In this document: piece by piece, positions 1 through 10,038 of the stretch
Position numbering within the stretch: position 1 is the first letter of the stretch
How the letters are laid out: every line of letters starts with the position of its first letter
The notes under the pieces: generated by a model
Database searches by the model: none
What the model was told of the DNA's origin: nothing
Seen by the model: the letters and a program-made list of their open reading frames with translations, nothing else
Program-made: the position numbers and the translations under genes
Source of the DNA: Bartonella henselae str. Houston-1
Lineage (GTDB): Bacteria > Pseudomonadota > Alphaproteobacteria > Rhizobiales > Rhizobiaceae
Length of the DNA: 64,000 nucleotides
Assembly: GCF_000046705.1 (NCBI RefSeq)
Contig: NC_005956.1
Coordinates: 310,001 to 374,000, forward strand
Direction: 5' to 3'

Positions 1-41
1 ATTCCCCTTTGAGCTTAATTTGTGCATTACGCATTACAAAT

Positions 42-230
42 ATGTTCGAGATTTATCAATGTTTATTGGAACAGGGTCCCACAGTGATTTGTTATGAACA
101 AATCATGCGCTCTTTTCACATAATGGGTTTGAATTGAGCAGATGCTCGTTGGCTAAGGTGAGGGATTGAGTGGTGGAAGGACGTATTTTATAAATTTGCT
201 AAACGCATGATGGGAAATTTGAAACAGTAA
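42..230 (+). pseudogene. Decayed ORF of unrecognised family
   Basis: Reading from an ATG gives about 60 codons of protein-like sequence (YQCLLEQGPTVICYEQ ... GIEWWKDVFYKF) interrupted by two in-frame TGA stops, then a TAA. The composition looks like a once-coding gene, since the frame resumes cleanly after each stop. I do not recognise the family. It may continue from beyond the left edge of the window. Confidence 0.4.
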
Positions 231-820
231 AAGAGAAAATGAAGCATAAGGTTCATTTAATTGGTTGAAGTTAGAAAATAGAAGAAAGAAAATCATTTTT
301 GAAGAGCACAATTTAATCCGTATAGGTATTTTATCGCTTCAAATAGTTGATGCATTCTTTAAAAATGAGAGAAAAAAGGTTAATCTTGCTGTGAGAAGGC
401 TTGCATGACTGTAGTCTGAAAGGCGGTTTGATTATGAGTTTTTGCATGACTAAAAATGAAGCTAGAATCGCCTGTGATTACTGCAGTATTCATTTTACTA
501 TTAGCATGTAGAACATAGCTGTCATTTTATATTTTTACTCTATTTTGTCAGATATAGAACAAACTTATAGATTATGTAGCTTTTTTTATTTCTCTGTTTG
601 TGTATATGATTGATATATGATGGAGTTTGTAAAAATTATGAGAAAAGCCAACTACAAATTTAGATATCATGTTTTTATAAAGAAAATACAAGACAATTCA
701 ATTTCTTAAAAAAGTTTTTTAATGTTTTATTTTAATGGATAATTTGATTTTTGAGGACAAATATTAAAAATTCGAACTTATAGAATTTTACGTTTTGAAA
801 ATTCACTACGCTTGATTATG
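231..820. other. Intergenic stretch, nothing supported
   Basis: AT-rich sequence with no ORF above a few dozen codons and no recognisable RNA gene. Nothing is supported apart from the terminator at its right end. Confidence 0.5.
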
Positions 821-852
821 AAAAAGGCCCACCTAAGCAATGGGGTAGACCT
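821..852 (-). terminator. Rho-independent terminator of the small secreted-protein gene
   Basis: Read on the minus strand, AGGTCTACC pairs with GGTGGGCCT (9 bp including G:U pairs) and is followed by a run of T. It lies about 30 bp past the stop of the gene at 883-1290. Confidence 0.7.
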
Positions 853-882
853 GTTAAAAATTAGGAGCTCTTAGAAAAATTA

Positions 883-1290
883 TTAATCATAATCCCCTGT
901 ATCACAATTTATTCCAATAACTTTTTTCTTCGTAATATTTTTAAAAGTATAATGTCCCGATGAAGGGAAGCTTATGTGAAGGGATTTTACACCTTTGAGC
1001 GTAAAGACCTTATGTTCTTTATCATGCGTTATTTTCTTTTCGTTATCTGCAACAATTTTTAGTTTGTCTAAGTCAGAAGGGGAAGAGTACGATAAAACAA
1101 AGGATGCTTTTTTGGGTTTAAATGCTTTGCAAGCATATTCAACGCCTTGGTGTATTGTATCAGCTGCTTTAATAGTAACACTTTCATCTGAAGCAAAATT
1201 CCATTTTGTTTCACTAAATCCAGCAAATGCAACAGTGGAACACGCAAGAATATTTGCAACAACTAATCCTTGAGTGAGAATTTTTCTCAT
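883..1290 (-). CDS. Small secreted hypothetical protein
   Basis: A 135-residue protein with a clear Sec signal peptide: a positively charged start (MRKIL), a hydrophobic core and a likely signal peptidase I cut after ...STVAFA. The mature part of about 112 residues is Lys-rich and has two cysteines, near residue 53 and near the C-terminus, which could form a disulfide in the periplasm. No domain is recognised. It is a stand-alone gene with its own terminator (821-852) and an AT-rich upstream region. The function is unknown; a periplasmic or surface-exposed role is inferred from the export signal only. Confidence 0.7.
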   Translation of the reverse strand: MRKILTQGLVVANILACSTVAFAGFSETKWNFASDESVTIKAADTIHQGVEYACKAFKPKKASFVLSYSSPSDLDKLKIVADNEKKITHDKEHKVFTLKGVKSLHISFPSSGHYTFKNITKKKVIGINCDTGDYD

Positions 1291-1765
1291 TATGTTTTTC
1301 TCTCTTATCCTAAAATACCATTGATTATAAATCAGTTTTTATAAATATGAAAGATTGAATTTGACTCAGAAATGCAGGGCTAAACTGTTCTTTTTAGCTT
1401 TATAAAAATTCTCTTATCGTTATTACGTTTTGAGATAAACTATCCTGGAGGTATCGTTTGTATTCTCAAGGAGTTATCTCTCGTATGAGGGATATAAATG
1501 GTTACAGAAACTTTTATTTTTGGTGCTTGCATTTTTTTCTGTATTGGTTTTATTTCGGCTGAATTGATGTGTATTTTTTGCAGAAATGTTATAGGGGTAT
1601 TTGAACATTTCGATAATGGATGCTGTCGCTTATATTCTTCTTCAGTATTCATAATGAAAAGAAGTTTAGCAGAAAAGAAAGCCGCTGTTTTTCAAGGGGC
1701 GTTGTATCGTGAGATCTTTAGTATGCCCTTCAATCTCCACGAGAAATGTACAATTTAATTAATTT
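1291..1765. other. Intergenic stretch, no supported gene
   Basis: Short open frames exist on both strands (about 70-86 codons), but they overlap each other, lack Shine-Dalgarno sequences and have unlikely compositions. I see no RNA gene. The right part is the region downstream of pheA. Confidence 0.4.
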
Positions 1766-2629
1766 TTATATGTGTGATCTTCGACCATTTTTAGCAGGAT
1801 AAATGCCAATAATGCGCAATTCAGCAGAAAAGAAGGACAGCTCATCTAAGGCAAGTTGCATCATGGGGTCTTCAGGATGCCCTTCGATATCAACAAAAAA
1901 TTGTGTTGCATTGAAATTGCCACCAATTTGGTAGCTTTCTAATTTTGTCATATTGATACCGTTTGTGGCAAATCCTCCCATAGCTTTATAAAGAGCAGCT
2001 GGGACATTGCGGACTCGAAAAAGAAGGCTAGTGATAATTTTTTCGCCATTTTGGGGTTTGGGCACGTGCCGTTGAGAACGTGAAAGGATGACAAAACGGG
2101 TAATATTATGAGGGCTATCTTCAACATTTTTTTCAAGAATATCAAGTCCATAGAGTTCCGCTGCGATCAGAGGTGCTAAGGCTGCTTGTGAACGCTTTCC
2201 GTTTTTTTTAATAAATTTTGCAGCTCCAGCTGTATCAGCAGAAGTTACAGGTTGCCAGCCATTATTACGAATGATTTTACGGCATTGTGCAAGGGCATGC
2301 GCATGACTATGAACGGTTTCAATTTCTTTATGTGTAACGCCGGGTAAAACCATTAATTGAAAATGAATAGGCAAAAAATATTCATCAATAATATAGAGAG
2401 ATGATTGTGGTAAAAGGTGATGAATATCGGCAACGCGGCCAGCAAGAGTATTTTCAATAGGAATCATAGCAAGATCAGCTTGTCCATTTTCCACTAAGTT
2501 AAGCGCGTCTTCAAAAGTTGTTGAGGGTAGAGCATCCATATTGGGAAACATATTAGTACAGGCGATATGGGAATTAGCGCCATATTCTCCTTGGAATGAG
2601 ATTTTATTGGTTTTTTTTAGTATCTTCAT
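1766..2629 (-). CDS. pheA: Prephenate dehydratase
   Basis: A stand-alone prephenate dehydratase of 287 residues, converting prephenate to phenylpyruvate in phenylalanine synthesis (cytosolic). The N-terminal catalytic domain (about residues 8-190) starts with [12 protein letters not shown] and contains the [11 protein letters not shown] segment and the NITRF motif that carries the conserved catalytic Thr. A C-terminal ACT domain (about 200-277; KLESYQ then FFVDIEGH) would bind phenylalanine for feedback control. There is no chorismate mutase domain, unlike E. coli PheA, which is usual in alphaproteobacteria. Its ATG overlaps the stop of kdsB by 4 bp, so the two are co-transcribed and probably translationally coupled. 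Confidence 0.93.
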   Translation of the reverse strand: MKILKKTNKISFQGEYGANSHIACTNMFPNMDALPSTTFEDALNLVENGQADLAMIPIENTLAGRVADIHHLLPQSSLYIIDEYFLPIHFQLMVLPGVTHKEIETVHSHAHALAQCRKIIRNNGWQPVTSADTAGAAKFIKKNGKRSQAALAPLIAAELYGLDILEKNVEDSPHNITRFVILSRSQRHVPKPQNGEKIITSLLFRVRNVPAALYKAMGGFATNGINMTKLESYQIGGNFNATQFFVDIEGHPEDPMMQLALDELSFFSAELRIIGIYPAKNGRRSHI

Positions 2630-3357
2630 GCTAAAATCTTGCGTACCCTTTCAAGATCACGTTGTGTATCGACCCCTAAGGGAATTGTATCGACTATCTC
2701 TACATCGATACGCATATTATGCTCTAGTGCGCGTAATTGTTCAAGTTTTTCACGTTGCTCGAGGGGAGAGGGTTTAAGCGCTACAAATTTCTCGAGCGCT
2801 TCGCGTCGATAGGCATATATTCCAATATGATGGTAAAGGGGACCATCTCCATAAGGCGCTGTCGCGCGGGTAAAATAAAGAGCACGAAAGCGATTGTGAG
2901 AAAGCGGTGTACCAATAATTTTGACAATATTCGGATCTGTTTTTTCATTTTCTTCGACGATTTTTGCACCCAAAGTTGCAATATCAGTTAAGCTATTTTC
3001 TAAAGGGCGTAAAGCACTGATGATTTCATGGGGCGTTATCGTTGGCAAGTCACCTTGTACATTCAAAATGACATTGTAGCGTCGTTCAGGATCAATATGG
3101 GTTAAAGCTTCATAAATACGATCAGATCCAGATTTATGATCACGACATGTTATGATACATTCATGTCCATAAGCGGTAACGACTTTGGCGATATTGTTAT
3201 GATCTGTTGCAACGATAATACGCCCGAATGCGGCTTTTTTTGCCTGTTCAGCAACATGAACAATCATTGGCTTTCCAGCAATCTCTGCCAGAGCTTTTTG
3301 AGGAAGACGGGTTGAGCCTATACGAGCGGGAATAAGAATAATTGGTTCAAGAGCCAT
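2626..3357 (-). CDS. kdsB: 3-deoxy-manno-octulosonate cytidylyltransferase (CMP-Kdo synthetase)
   Basis: A 243-residue enzyme that activates Kdo with CTP to CMP-Kdo for lipopolysaccharide inner-core synthesis. It supplies the substrate of WaaA, encoded at 40.6 kb. The N-terminal nucleotide-binding signature is visible ([15 protein letters not shown], then GKPMIVHV), as are NVQGDLPTI and the later YRREAL and LEQLRALEH segments typical of KdsB. The length is normal for the family. It is the first gene of a two-gene unit with pheA (4-bp ATGA overlap) and is divergent from the cytochrome c gene, so a promoter should lie in 3358-3463. Confidence 0.95.
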   Translation of the reverse strand: MALEPIILIPARIGSTRLPQKALAEIAGKPMIVHVAEQAKKAAFGRIIVATDHNNIAKVVTAYGHECIITCRDHKSGSDRIYEALTHIDPERRYNVILNVQGDLPTITPHEIISALRPLENSLTDIATLGAKIVEENEKTDPNIVKIIGTPLSHNRFRALYFTRATAPYGDGPLYHHIGIYAYRREALEKFVALKPSPLEQREKLEQLRALEHNMRIDVEIVDTIPLGVDTQRDLERVRKILA

Positions 3358-3463
3358 TGCAAAATTCCAAATATCGTGTGTATGATGTGTTTATAATGTT
3401 GTGTATTATATGGAAAAAGCTTAAACTAAAAGCGGGAATGACAATATAAATGTTTGAATTTTT

Positions 3464-4015
3464 ATGAATCGCTCAAAAATTGTCTATTTTGTTTTTGCTT
3501 GCTTATTTTTGCTGATTATCTTGGTGGGAATTTTAAGCTACAGGATTTATGATAATTCTGCGTCGGTTCAACCTTCTAAAGTTACAAAAAATGATAGACT
3601 CAAAGAAAAACAGCAGACATCTGATATTTCTTTATCATTAAATGATCGTCTTCAACGAGCCAATATTGAAAATGGACGTAAGATTTTTCGTCAATGTGGT
3701 CTGTGCCATACCTCGGGGCGTCATGAATCTAATCGTGTTGGTCCAGCACTTTGGGGGATCATTGACCGTCCTTTGGCAGCTAAGACAGATTTTGCTTATT
3801 CACGTGTATTGCGTGCAAATTCTGATCAGAGATGGGATTTTATGACTTTGGATCGTTATCTGCAATCACCACGTGAAGCGTTTCCAGGGACGATTATGTT
3901 TTTTCGTGGGATCAAAAATGACCAAGATCGTGCCGATCTTTTGCTTTATTTACGGGGTTTATCCGATGACCCTGTTCCCTTACCGAACGATAAAAAAGAA
4001 GACAAGCCAGGCTGA
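3464..4015 (+). CDS. cycM: Membrane-anchored class I cytochrome c (CycM-like)
   Basis: A 183-residue c-type cytochrome. Residues 6-26 form an uncleaved membrane anchor, followed by a polar linker and a single heme domain. The heme motif CGLCH is at residues 78-82, and the probable axial Met is M145 in PGTIMFF. Domain order and length match rhizobial CycM (cytochrome c552), which carries electrons from the bc1 complex to the aa3 oxidase at the periplasmic face; that role is inferred from the family. The gene is divergent from kdsB and 139 bp upstream of yejB, without a visible terminator between them. Confidence 0.85.
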   Translation: MNRSKIVYFVFACLFLLIILVGILSYRIYDNSASVQPSKVTKNDRLKEKQQTSDISLSLNDRLQRANIENGRKIFRQCGLCHTSGRHESNRVGPALWGIIDRPLAAKTDFAYSRVLRANSDQRWDFMTLDRYLQSPREAFPGTIMFFRGIKNDQDRADLLLYLRGLSDDPVPLPNDKKEDKPG

Positions 4016-4153
4016 ACTATGCCAGAAGCGCCTATTTTATGAAGAGGTGCAATTGTTTTTTGTTTGTAATTTGAGTTTTATAGATTTATCAAAAAAGGTG
4101 TATCATTATTTTATATTGACTCGATCGACTGTATCGGAAAGTGAAAATAAAAA

Positions 4154-5275
4154 ATGGTAGTCTATATTCTCCGGCGTTTTTTTCTGCTTATACCGACACT
4201 GATTGGTATTTTAACAGTCACCTTTATTATTGTTCAATTTACGCCAGGAGGGCCTATTGAAAATATTATTGCCCAGTTACAAGGAACAGGCGGTGATGCT
4301 GTAGGACGAGTGGGGGGTGGGAGTGATCTCGGTCTTTCTTCTGATGTTATCTTGGATGGTGCAGAGGTTGAATCGTCTTCTTCTAGAGTTTTTAAGTATC
4401 GCGGTGCGCAAGGATTGGATCCAGAATTTATTGCCAAGCTCGAAAAGCAATTTGGATTTGATAAGCCGCCTTTGGAACGTTATTTAACAATGCTGGGGCG
4501 TTATCTGCGTTTTGATTTTGGCGATTCTTATACACAAGGGCGTTCAGTTATTGAACTGATTAAGAGTGCTTTACCCGTTTCTCTTTCGCTTGGGTTTTGG
4601 CAATTGTTGATTTCATACTCTATTTCTATACCGTTAGGAATTCAGAAAGCTCTTAAAGAGGGTGCGCCTTTTGATGTATGGACAAGTGCACTTATCATTA
4701 TTGGCTATGCTATTCCGAGCTTCCTCTTTGGTATTTTTTTAATGGTTTTTTTTGCTGGAGGGTCTTTTTTAAATTGGTTTCCGTTAAGCCATTTAACGTC
4801 TGATAATTTTGACCAATTATCCTTTGGGGGTAAAATATTAGATTACCTTTATCATTTGGTTCTCCCTTTAACAGCAATGATCATTTCTTCTTTTGCTACA
4901 ACGACCTTGCTAACAAAAAATTGTTTTCTAGAAGAAATTCGTCAACAATATGTTATTACAGCACGCGCTAAGGGTTTAAGCGAACGCTCAGTTCTTTATG
5001 GTCATGTTTTTCGCAATGCAATTTTAATTGTGATTGCCAGTTTTCCTGCAACTTTTATGGCATCATTTTTTAGCGGATCTTTGTTGATTGAAATGCTCTA
5101 TTCATTAAATGGTATGGGGCTTTTAAGTTATACGTCTATTGTCAATCGTGATTATTCTGTTGTATTTGCTTCTCTTTATATTTTTTCGCTCATTGGTCTG
5201 ATTGTGAGTCTCATTTCTGATATCGTTTATATGTTCGTTGATCCACGTATTGATTTTGATAAAAAGGATTTGTGA
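4154..5275 (+). CDS. yejB: Peptide/microcin C-type ABC transporter permease YejB
   Basis: A 373-residue inner-membrane permease of the oligopeptide family. TM1 is at the extreme N-terminus (RRFFLLIPTLIGILTVTF), followed by a long periplasmic loop, then the block of TM helices with the EAA-type cytoplasmic loop (ITARAKGLSERSVLYGHVFRNA) that contacts the ATPase. YejB/E/F import peptides such as microcin C and help resist antimicrobial peptides in relatives. It forms an operon with yejE (1-bp overlap, TGATG) and yejF (ATGA overlap). The usual periplasmic binding protein YejA is not next to it; the upstream neighbour is the cytochrome gene. Confidence 0.9.
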   Translation: MVVYILRRFFLLIPTLIGILTVTFIIVQFTPGGPIENIIAQLQGTGGDAVGRVGGGSDLGLSSDVILDGAEVESSSSRVFKYRGAQGLDPEFIAKLEKQFGFDKPPLERYLTMLGRYLRFDFGDSYTQGRSVIELIKSALPVSLSLGFWQLLISYSISIPLGIQKALKEGAPFDVWTSALIIIGYAIPSFLFGIFLMVFFAGGSFLNWFPLSHLTSDNFDQLSFGGKILDYLYHLVLPLTAMIISSFATTTLLTKNCFLEEIRQQYVITARAKGLSERSVLYGHVFRNAILIVIASFPATFMASFFSGSLLIEMLYSLNGMGLLSYTSIVNRDYSVVFASLYIFSLIGLIVSLISDIVYMFVDPRIDFDKKDL

Positions 5276-6417
5276 TGCAAGAGACAAAAGGTGAATGTGT
5301 GCAAAGTTTTAAGTTGCAGAAAGAGCCTTTTTTTTCTCCACTGAATGCACGTCGTTGGTGCAATTTTAAGCGAAATCGCCGTGGTTGGTGGTCTTTATGG
5401 CTCTTTTTATTTTTATGTTTTTGTTCTTTTTCGGCAGAGTTCATTGCCAATGATCGGCCAATTATTGCTTCTTATAAAGGGGAGCTTCTTTTTCCTGTTT
5501 TTTTTGATTATCCTGATGAAAAGTTTGGTGGAGATTTAGTCGTAGCCGATTTTCGCGATCCTTTTATTCAAAATGAAATTGCTAAGCATGGTTGGGCGTT
5601 GTGGCCGCTGGTGCGTTATTCCTATAACACAGTCATGGGGAATAAAACGGTAGCATTGGCTCCACCTTTTTGGCTTCAAAGTAAAGAGGAGCGTTGTATC
5701 AATTACACGCAAGGAAGTTCTGATCCAGAATGTACAATAAGTCGATGGAATTGGCTTGGAACAGACGATCTGACCCGTGATATTTTCGCCCGCGTTTTAT
5801 ACGGTTTTAGAGTATCGATAGCCTTTAGTATTCTTTTAACGGTTATTTCCACTATCATTGGTGTGACAGTAGGGGCTATTCAGGGATATTTTGGTGGTTG
5901 GGTTGATTTAATCTTGCAGCGCTTGATTGAAATATGGTCTTCAGTACCATCACTTTATCTAGTTATTATCATGGCTGCGGTTTTGACACAGGGCTTTTGG
6001 GTATTATTGGGGGTTATGCTTCTGTTTCAATGGGTAATATTGGTTGGTGTGGTGCGGGTGGAATTTTTGCGTGCACGCAATTTTACCTATGTCAATGCCG
6101 CACGTGCTTTAGGAGTTCCTAATAGCACTATTATGATGCGGCATTTATTACCTAATGCGATGGTTGCAGCTTTGACCTATATGCCTTTTTTGTTAACATC
6201 GGGTGTTTCATTACTTACATCACTTGATTATTTGGGATTTGGTCTTCCTCCTGGTTATGCTTCTTTAGGTGAATTGATGCGGCAAGCTACCACTAATTTG
6301 AACGCTCCTTGGATTGGTATTACAGGGTTTGTTGTTATTGCTGTTATGTTGTCTTTGTTGGCGTTTATTGGTGAAGCAGCGCGTGACGCTTTTGACCCGC
6401 GAAAGACATTACAATGA
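5275..6417 (+). CDS. yejE: Peptide/microcin C-type ABC transporter permease YejE
   Basis: The second permease of the importer, 380 residues from the ATG at 5275, which overlaps the yejB stop as TGATG. A GTG one codon earlier is possible but less likely. The N-terminal cytoplasmic part has the LNARRWCNFKRNRRGWWSL segment typical of YejE/OppC, then TM1, a long periplasmic loop with the WLGTDDLTRDIFARVLYG motif, and five C-terminal TM helices. The EAA loop is VNAARALGVPNSTIMMRHLL, the contact point for YejF. It pairs with YejB as the heterodimeric membrane channel. Confidence 0.9.
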   Translation: MQETKGECVQSFKLQKEPFFSPLNARRWCNFKRNRRGWWSLWLFLFLCFCSFSAEFIANDRPIIASYKGELLFPVFFDYPDEKFGGDLVVADFRDPFIQNEIAKHGWALWPLVRYSYNTVMGNKTVALAPPFWLQSKEERCINYTQGSSDPECTISRWNWLGTDDLTRDIFARVLYGFRVSIAFSILLTVISTIIGVTVGAIQGYFGGWVDLILQRLIEIWSSVPSLYLVIIMAAVLTQGFWVLLGVMLLFQWVILVGVVRVEFLRARNFTYVNAARALGVPNSTIMMRHLLPNAMVAALTYMPFLLTSGVSLLTSLDYLGFGLPPGYASLGELMRQATTNLNAPWIGITGFVVIAVMLSLLAFIGEAARDAFDPRKTLQ

Positions 6418-8024
6418 CAAATTTGCTTTCAGTTCGTGATCTTTCGATTGCATTGTGCCAAGGGCAAGAACAAAGATACATTCTTGAAAAAGTTACTTTT
6501 GAAATTAAAGAAGGGGAGACAGTTGCTCTGGTGGGGGAATCTGGCTCTGGAAAATCGGTAACAGCACTGTCTATTTTGCAATTATTACCTTTTTTGAAAA
6601 CGCTTTATCAATCGGGAGAAATTCTCTTTAATGATAAGGATTTATTAAAGCAGAAAGAAGAAGATTTGCGTAAAGTTCGTGGTAAAGATATTGCCATGAT
6701 TTTTCAGGAGCCGATGACTGCTCTTAATCCTTTGCATAATGTAGAACGCCAAATCGGTGAAGTTCTCAAAATGCATTCAGATATGACAAATCAATCACTG
6801 CGTGCGCATATTATTGATTTGCTAACACAAGTAGGAATTCATGAACCACAGAAACGTTTGGGGTCATTTCCTCACGAATTATCAGGTGGGCAACGGCAAC
6901 GTGTGATGATTGCAATGGCACTTGCCAATAATCCACGATTATTGATTGCTGATGAGCCAACAACGGCGCTTGATGTAACTGTTCAAGCGCGCATTCTTGA
7001 GCTTTTGGTACACCTTAAAAAGCAAAACAATATGTCGATGCTTTTTATTACTCATAATTTAGCCATTGTACGCTGTATTGCGGATCGTGTTTATGTGATG
7101 AGAAAAGGAAAAATTGTTGAAAGTGCTCCAATTGATCAATTGTTTGCAAATGCTCAAAAGCCCTATACAAAACAATTGTTAGCAGCAGAACCTAAAGGCT
7201 ATCCTCTTCAAGCAGACAAGAGTGCGCCCATTTTGATGCAAGGTAAGAAAGTTCGTGTTTGGTTTCCGATTAAAAAGGGTCTATTGCGGCGCACAAAGGG
7301 TTATATAAAAGCTGTTCAAGATATGGATGTTACAATTCGTGTTGGTCAAACACTTGGTGTTGTAGGAGAATCGGGTTCAGGAAAAACAACATTAGGGCTT
7401 TCATTGATACGGATGTTATCTTCCAAGGGACAGATTATTTTTGATGATATTGACATCAGCAATTTTACTTTTAAGAAAATGCGTTCTTTGCGTCGTCATA
7501 TTCAGATTGTTTTTCAAGATCCTTTTGGTTCACTTTCTCCACGTATGTCTGTGAGTGAAATTATTGCTGAAGGCTTATCAATTCATGAACCAAAGCTTTC
7601 TTATTCTGAACGCAATGATCGTGTGATTGAAGCTTTACATGAGGTTAATCTTGACCCTTCTACTCGTTATCGTTATCCTCATGAGTTTTCTGGTGGGCAG
7701 AGACAGCGAATTGCTCTTGCACGTGCAATCATCCTCAAACCTCGCTTTATTATGCTTGATGAACCAACGTCTTCTCTTGATGTAAGTGTGCAGGCACAGA
7801 TCATTAGCCTTTTACTTCATCTGCAAAAAAAATATCATTTAGGTTATCTGTTTATTAGTCATGATTTAAAAGTTATCAAAGCGCTTGCACATGAAGTGAT
7901 TGTCATGCGTAATGGAGAAATGGTTGAATATGGCTCTGCTGATCGTATTTTTTCTTGCCCCCAAAATACTTACACGCAAAGCTTGATGGCTGCTGCATTC
8001 GCATTGGAATCTGATCGTTTATAA
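6414..8024 (+). CDS. yejF: Peptide/microcin C-type ABC transporter ATP-binding protein YejF
   Basis: A 536-residue fused double ATPase that powers YejB/E. The N-terminal half has Walker A GESGSGKS (residues 41-48), signature LSGGQRQR and Walker [13 protein letters not shown]. The C-terminal half has [17 protein letters not shown] and [11 protein letters not shown]. Both halves therefore look competent for ATP hydrolysis. The start ATG overlaps the yejE stop by 4 bp. The 3' end of the gene lies inside a tandem duplication: a diverged copy of its last 50 or so bases reappears at about 8225-8276, beyond the stop codon. It is convergent with moeB. Confidence 0.92.
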   Translation: MTNLLSVRDLSIALCQGQEQRYILEKVTFEIKEGETVALVGESGSGKSVTALSILQLLPFLKTLYQSGEILFNDKDLLKQKEEDLRKVRGKDIAMIFQEPMTALNPLHNVERQIGEVLKMHSDMTNQSLRAHIIDLLTQVGIHEPQKRLGSFPHELSGGQRQRVMIAMALANNPRLLIADEPTTALDVTVQARILELLVHLKKQNNMSMLFITHNLAIVRCIADRVYVMRKGKIVESAPIDQLFANAQKPYTKQLLAAEPKGYPLQADKSAPILMQGKKVRVWFPIKKGLLRRTKGYIKAVQDMDVTIRVGQTLGVVGESGSGKTTLGLSLIRMLSSKGQIIFDDIDISNFTFKKMRSLRRHIQIVFQDPFGSLSPRMSVSEIIAEGLSIHEPKLSYSERNDRVIEALHEVNLDPSTRYRYPHEFSGGQRQRIALARAIILKPRFIMLDEPTSSLDVSVQAQIISLLLHLQKKYHLGYLFISHDLKVIKALAHEVIVMRNGEMVEYGSADRIFSCPQNTYTQSLMAAAFALESDRL

Positions 8025-8478
8025 GTAATGACCTTAAATTGCACTGATAATCTATTATAGAGGAGGTTTTTCTCTACTAAGGATTCATCGGTGTTTATGA
8101 TAAGTTTAATGGCTTCCATTGCTTGGAATATCGCGATGGTTTACGATAAAATACTGATGATTCTGGTTTCAGTATATATTCGAGTCAGGTAAATTGGAGA
8201 GTAAATCATAATCTCTCAAATTTTTACACGCAAAGCTTGATAGCTGCTAATTGGCATTGGAATCTGATCGCTTATAAGTAATAACTTTAAATTGCGCTGA
8301 TAATCCATTATAAAGGAGGATTTTTCCTACTAAAGGTTCACCGATGTTTGTGATAAGTTTAATGGCTTCCATTGCTTGGAGTGTTCCAATGACTCCGGGT
8401 AAAGCGCCGATAATTCCAGTTTCAGCACATGTTGAGAGAGTGCCGGGAGCTGGTGGATTTGGGAATAAATCACGATAG
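7971..8478. repeat. Diverged tandem duplication of the yejF/moeB junction
   Basis: Bases from about 7971 to 8224 reappear, diverged but clearly alignable, at about 8225-8478 (offset 254). Shared blocks include TACACGCAAAGCTTGAT, GGAATCTGATCG, AGTTTAATGGCTTCCATTGC and CAGTTTCAG. Each unit holds the 3' end of yejF, the junction, and the 3' end of moeB on the other strand. The intact yejF end is in copy 1 and the intact moeB end in copy 2, so both genes survived and the inner halves decayed. Boundaries are by eye. Confidence 0.8.
8030..8215 (-). pseudogene. moeB 3'-end fragment in the duplicated unit
   Basis: The minus strand resembles the last third of moeB (compare the bases encoding the Cys-Ala-Glu-Thr-Gly to Ala-Ile-Lys-Leu region at about 8340-8440) but has substitutions and small indels. 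It has no start and is separated from the real gene by the yejF tail copy. It is a by-product of the tandem duplication and is not expected to be functional. Confidence 0.7.
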
Positions 8479-9011
8479 TGAGGGTTATTGTCTTTATAAG
8501 GCATGAGCACTGTTAATGAGCCGTCAAAACGTCCTACAGCACCGCTTATTAAAGGTTTGGCACATTGGGCTGTATGATCAGCAAGCAGATAGCGTGTGGC
8601 AAAATTATCACTCCCATCAACAATGATGTGATAGGCGTTGAGCAATTTACCCACATTACTTTTATCTAAGCGTAGGGTGTGTTTTTCAACCGTAACATGA
8701 GGATTTATTGCGTTTATAGTGGCTTTAGCACTGTCAGTTTTACATTGGTTAATTGTGTTTGTTTTATGAATCACTTGGCGTTGTAAATTGGAGAGTGAAA
8801 CGATGTCGTTATCAACAATTCCAAGGGTGCCAACGCCAGCAGCCGCCAAATATGTGAGAACAGGAGCACCAAGACCGCCTGCGCCAATAACCAGAACACG
8901 TGCAGCTTTGAGCTTTTGTTGTCCCACACCACCAATTTCAGGCAAAATGATGTGGCGTGCGTAGCGTTCGATTTCTTCATTGCTTAATTTTGTATTAGCT
9001 TCTTGTATCAT
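8247..9011 (-). CDS. moeB: MoeB/ThiF/HesA-family adenylyltransferase
   Basis: A 254-residue E1-like enzyme that would adenylate the C-terminal glycine of a sulfur-carrier protein (MoaD or ThiS) for molybdopterin or thiamine synthesis. The nucleotide-binding part reads VLVIGAGGLGAPVLTYLAAA, then GIVDNDIVSLSNLQRQ and DGSDNFATRYL. The cysteine in STCAETG aligns with the conserved active-site region. The paired CxxC zinc motifs of E. coli MoeB are absent (HYRDLFP where E. coli has two Cys) and there is no rhodanese domain. The last residues (SDSNAN) are encoded on DNA derived from the duplicated yejF tail. MoaD versus ThiS as partner cannot be decided here. Confidence 0.85.
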   Translation of the reverse strand: MIQEANTKLSNEEIERYARHIILPEIGGVGQQKLKAARVLVIGAGGLGAPVLTYLAAAGVGTLGIVDNDIVSLSNLQRQVIHKTNTINQCKTDSAKATINAINPHVTVEKHTLRLDKSNVGKLLNAYHIIVDGSDNFATRYLLADHTAQCAKPLISGAVGRFDGSLTVLMPYKDNNPHYRDLFPNPPAPGTLSTCAETGIIGALPGVIGTLQAMEAIKLITNIGEPLVGKILLYNGLSAQFKVITYKRSDSNAN

Positions 9012-9099
9012 AGGCTTTCTCTTGTCATAGTTCTTTTATAGTTTACTAAGTTTATGGCGCATAGACCAGTCCGCTTTCGGTTATAGGGAGGTTTTATTT

Positions 9100-10038
9100 A
9101 TGAAGATTGCCATTCAAATGGATCATATTTCAACACTTCAAATTCAAGGTGATACGACATTTGCACTTGCTTTAGCAGCACAGGAACGTGGATACTCTCT
9201 TTTTCATTATACACCAGATCGTTTATCTATGCGCGATGGTTGTGTGATTGTAAAATTAGAAGCATTGACCGTACATGATAAAGAAGGAAACCATTACCAA
9301 TTGGGGAAACCTATCCGCACGCAGTTGATGGATATGGATGTGGTTCTTTTACGCCAAGATCCTCCCTTTGATCTCAATTATATCACCACGACTCATTTAT
9401 TAGAATGTATTCATCCTAAGACATTGGTTGTGAATGATCCGGCATGGGTGCGCAATAGTCCAGAAAAAATTTTTGTAACTGAATTTCCTGATTTAATGCC
9501 AGAAACATTAATTACGAAAGACATTGAAGAAATAACGGCTTTTAGAGCTACCTTTGGTGAAATTATTGTCAAACCACTTTACGGCAATGGGGGAGCGGGT
9601 GTTTTCCATTTAAAACAGGATGATCGCAATTTAGCATCGCTGTTGGAAATTTTTGCACAAATTTATCGTGAACCTTTTATTGTTCAGCGTTATTTGGATG
9701 CTGTACGAAAAGGGGATAAGCGAATTATTTTGCTTGATGGTAAACCTGTTGGAGCGATTAATCGAATTGCCGCAGAAACAGATGTGCGCTCTAATATGCA
9801 TGTTGGAGGGCGCGCGGAAAATGTTGATTTAACAAAACGTGATTATGAGATCTGCCAACGCATTGGTCCAGCTTTAAAAGAACGTGGTCTTCTTCTTGTA
9901 GGGATTGACGTGATAGGAGATTATATCACAGAGATCAATGTGACATCTCCTACTGGAATTCGTGAAATTAAGCGTTTTAGTGGCACCGATATTGCTCATC
10001 TTTTTTGGGATGTTATTGAGTTTAAGCGTTCGAATTAA
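9100..10038 (+). CDS. gshB: Glutathione synthetase
   Basis: A 312-residue ATP-grasp ligase that joins gamma-glutamylcysteine and glycine to give glutathione, in the cytosol. The N-terminal part [10 protein letters not shown] and [16 protein letters not shown] matches prokaryotic GshB. The ATP-grasp core is seen in [15 protein letters not shown], and the metal/substrate region in [19 protein letters not shown]. The length is normal. A good Shine-Dalgarno (GGGAGG) lies about 8 bases before the ATG. The gene is divergent from moeB, with about 90 bp between them that should hold promoters for both. A stretch of about 130 bp separates it from pstS, so it is probably its own unit. Confidence 0.95.
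   Translation: MKIAIQMDHISTLQIQGDTTFALALAAQERGYSLFHYTPDRLSMRDGCVIVKLEALTVHDKEGNHYQLGKPIRTQLMDMDVVLLRQDPPFDLNYITTTHLLECIHPKTLVVNDPAWVRNSPEKIFVTEFPDLMPETLITKDIEEITAFRATFGEIIVKPLYGNGGAGVFHLKQDDRNLASLLEIFAQIYREPFIVQRYLDAVRKGDKRIILLDGKPVGAINRIAAETDVRSNMHVGGRAENVDLTKRDYEICQRIGPALKERGLLLVGIDVIGDYITEINVTSPTGIREIKRFSGTDIAHLFWDVIEFKRSN

Noticed and set aside
995..1273. Open frame opposite the secreted-protein gene
   Set aside because: It lies wholly antisense to a gene with a clear signal peptide and has no ribosome-binding site.
1440..1758. Two overlapping short frames on opposite strands
   Set aside because: Neither has a Shine-Dalgarno sequence or a recognisable domain; composition looks like translated spacer.
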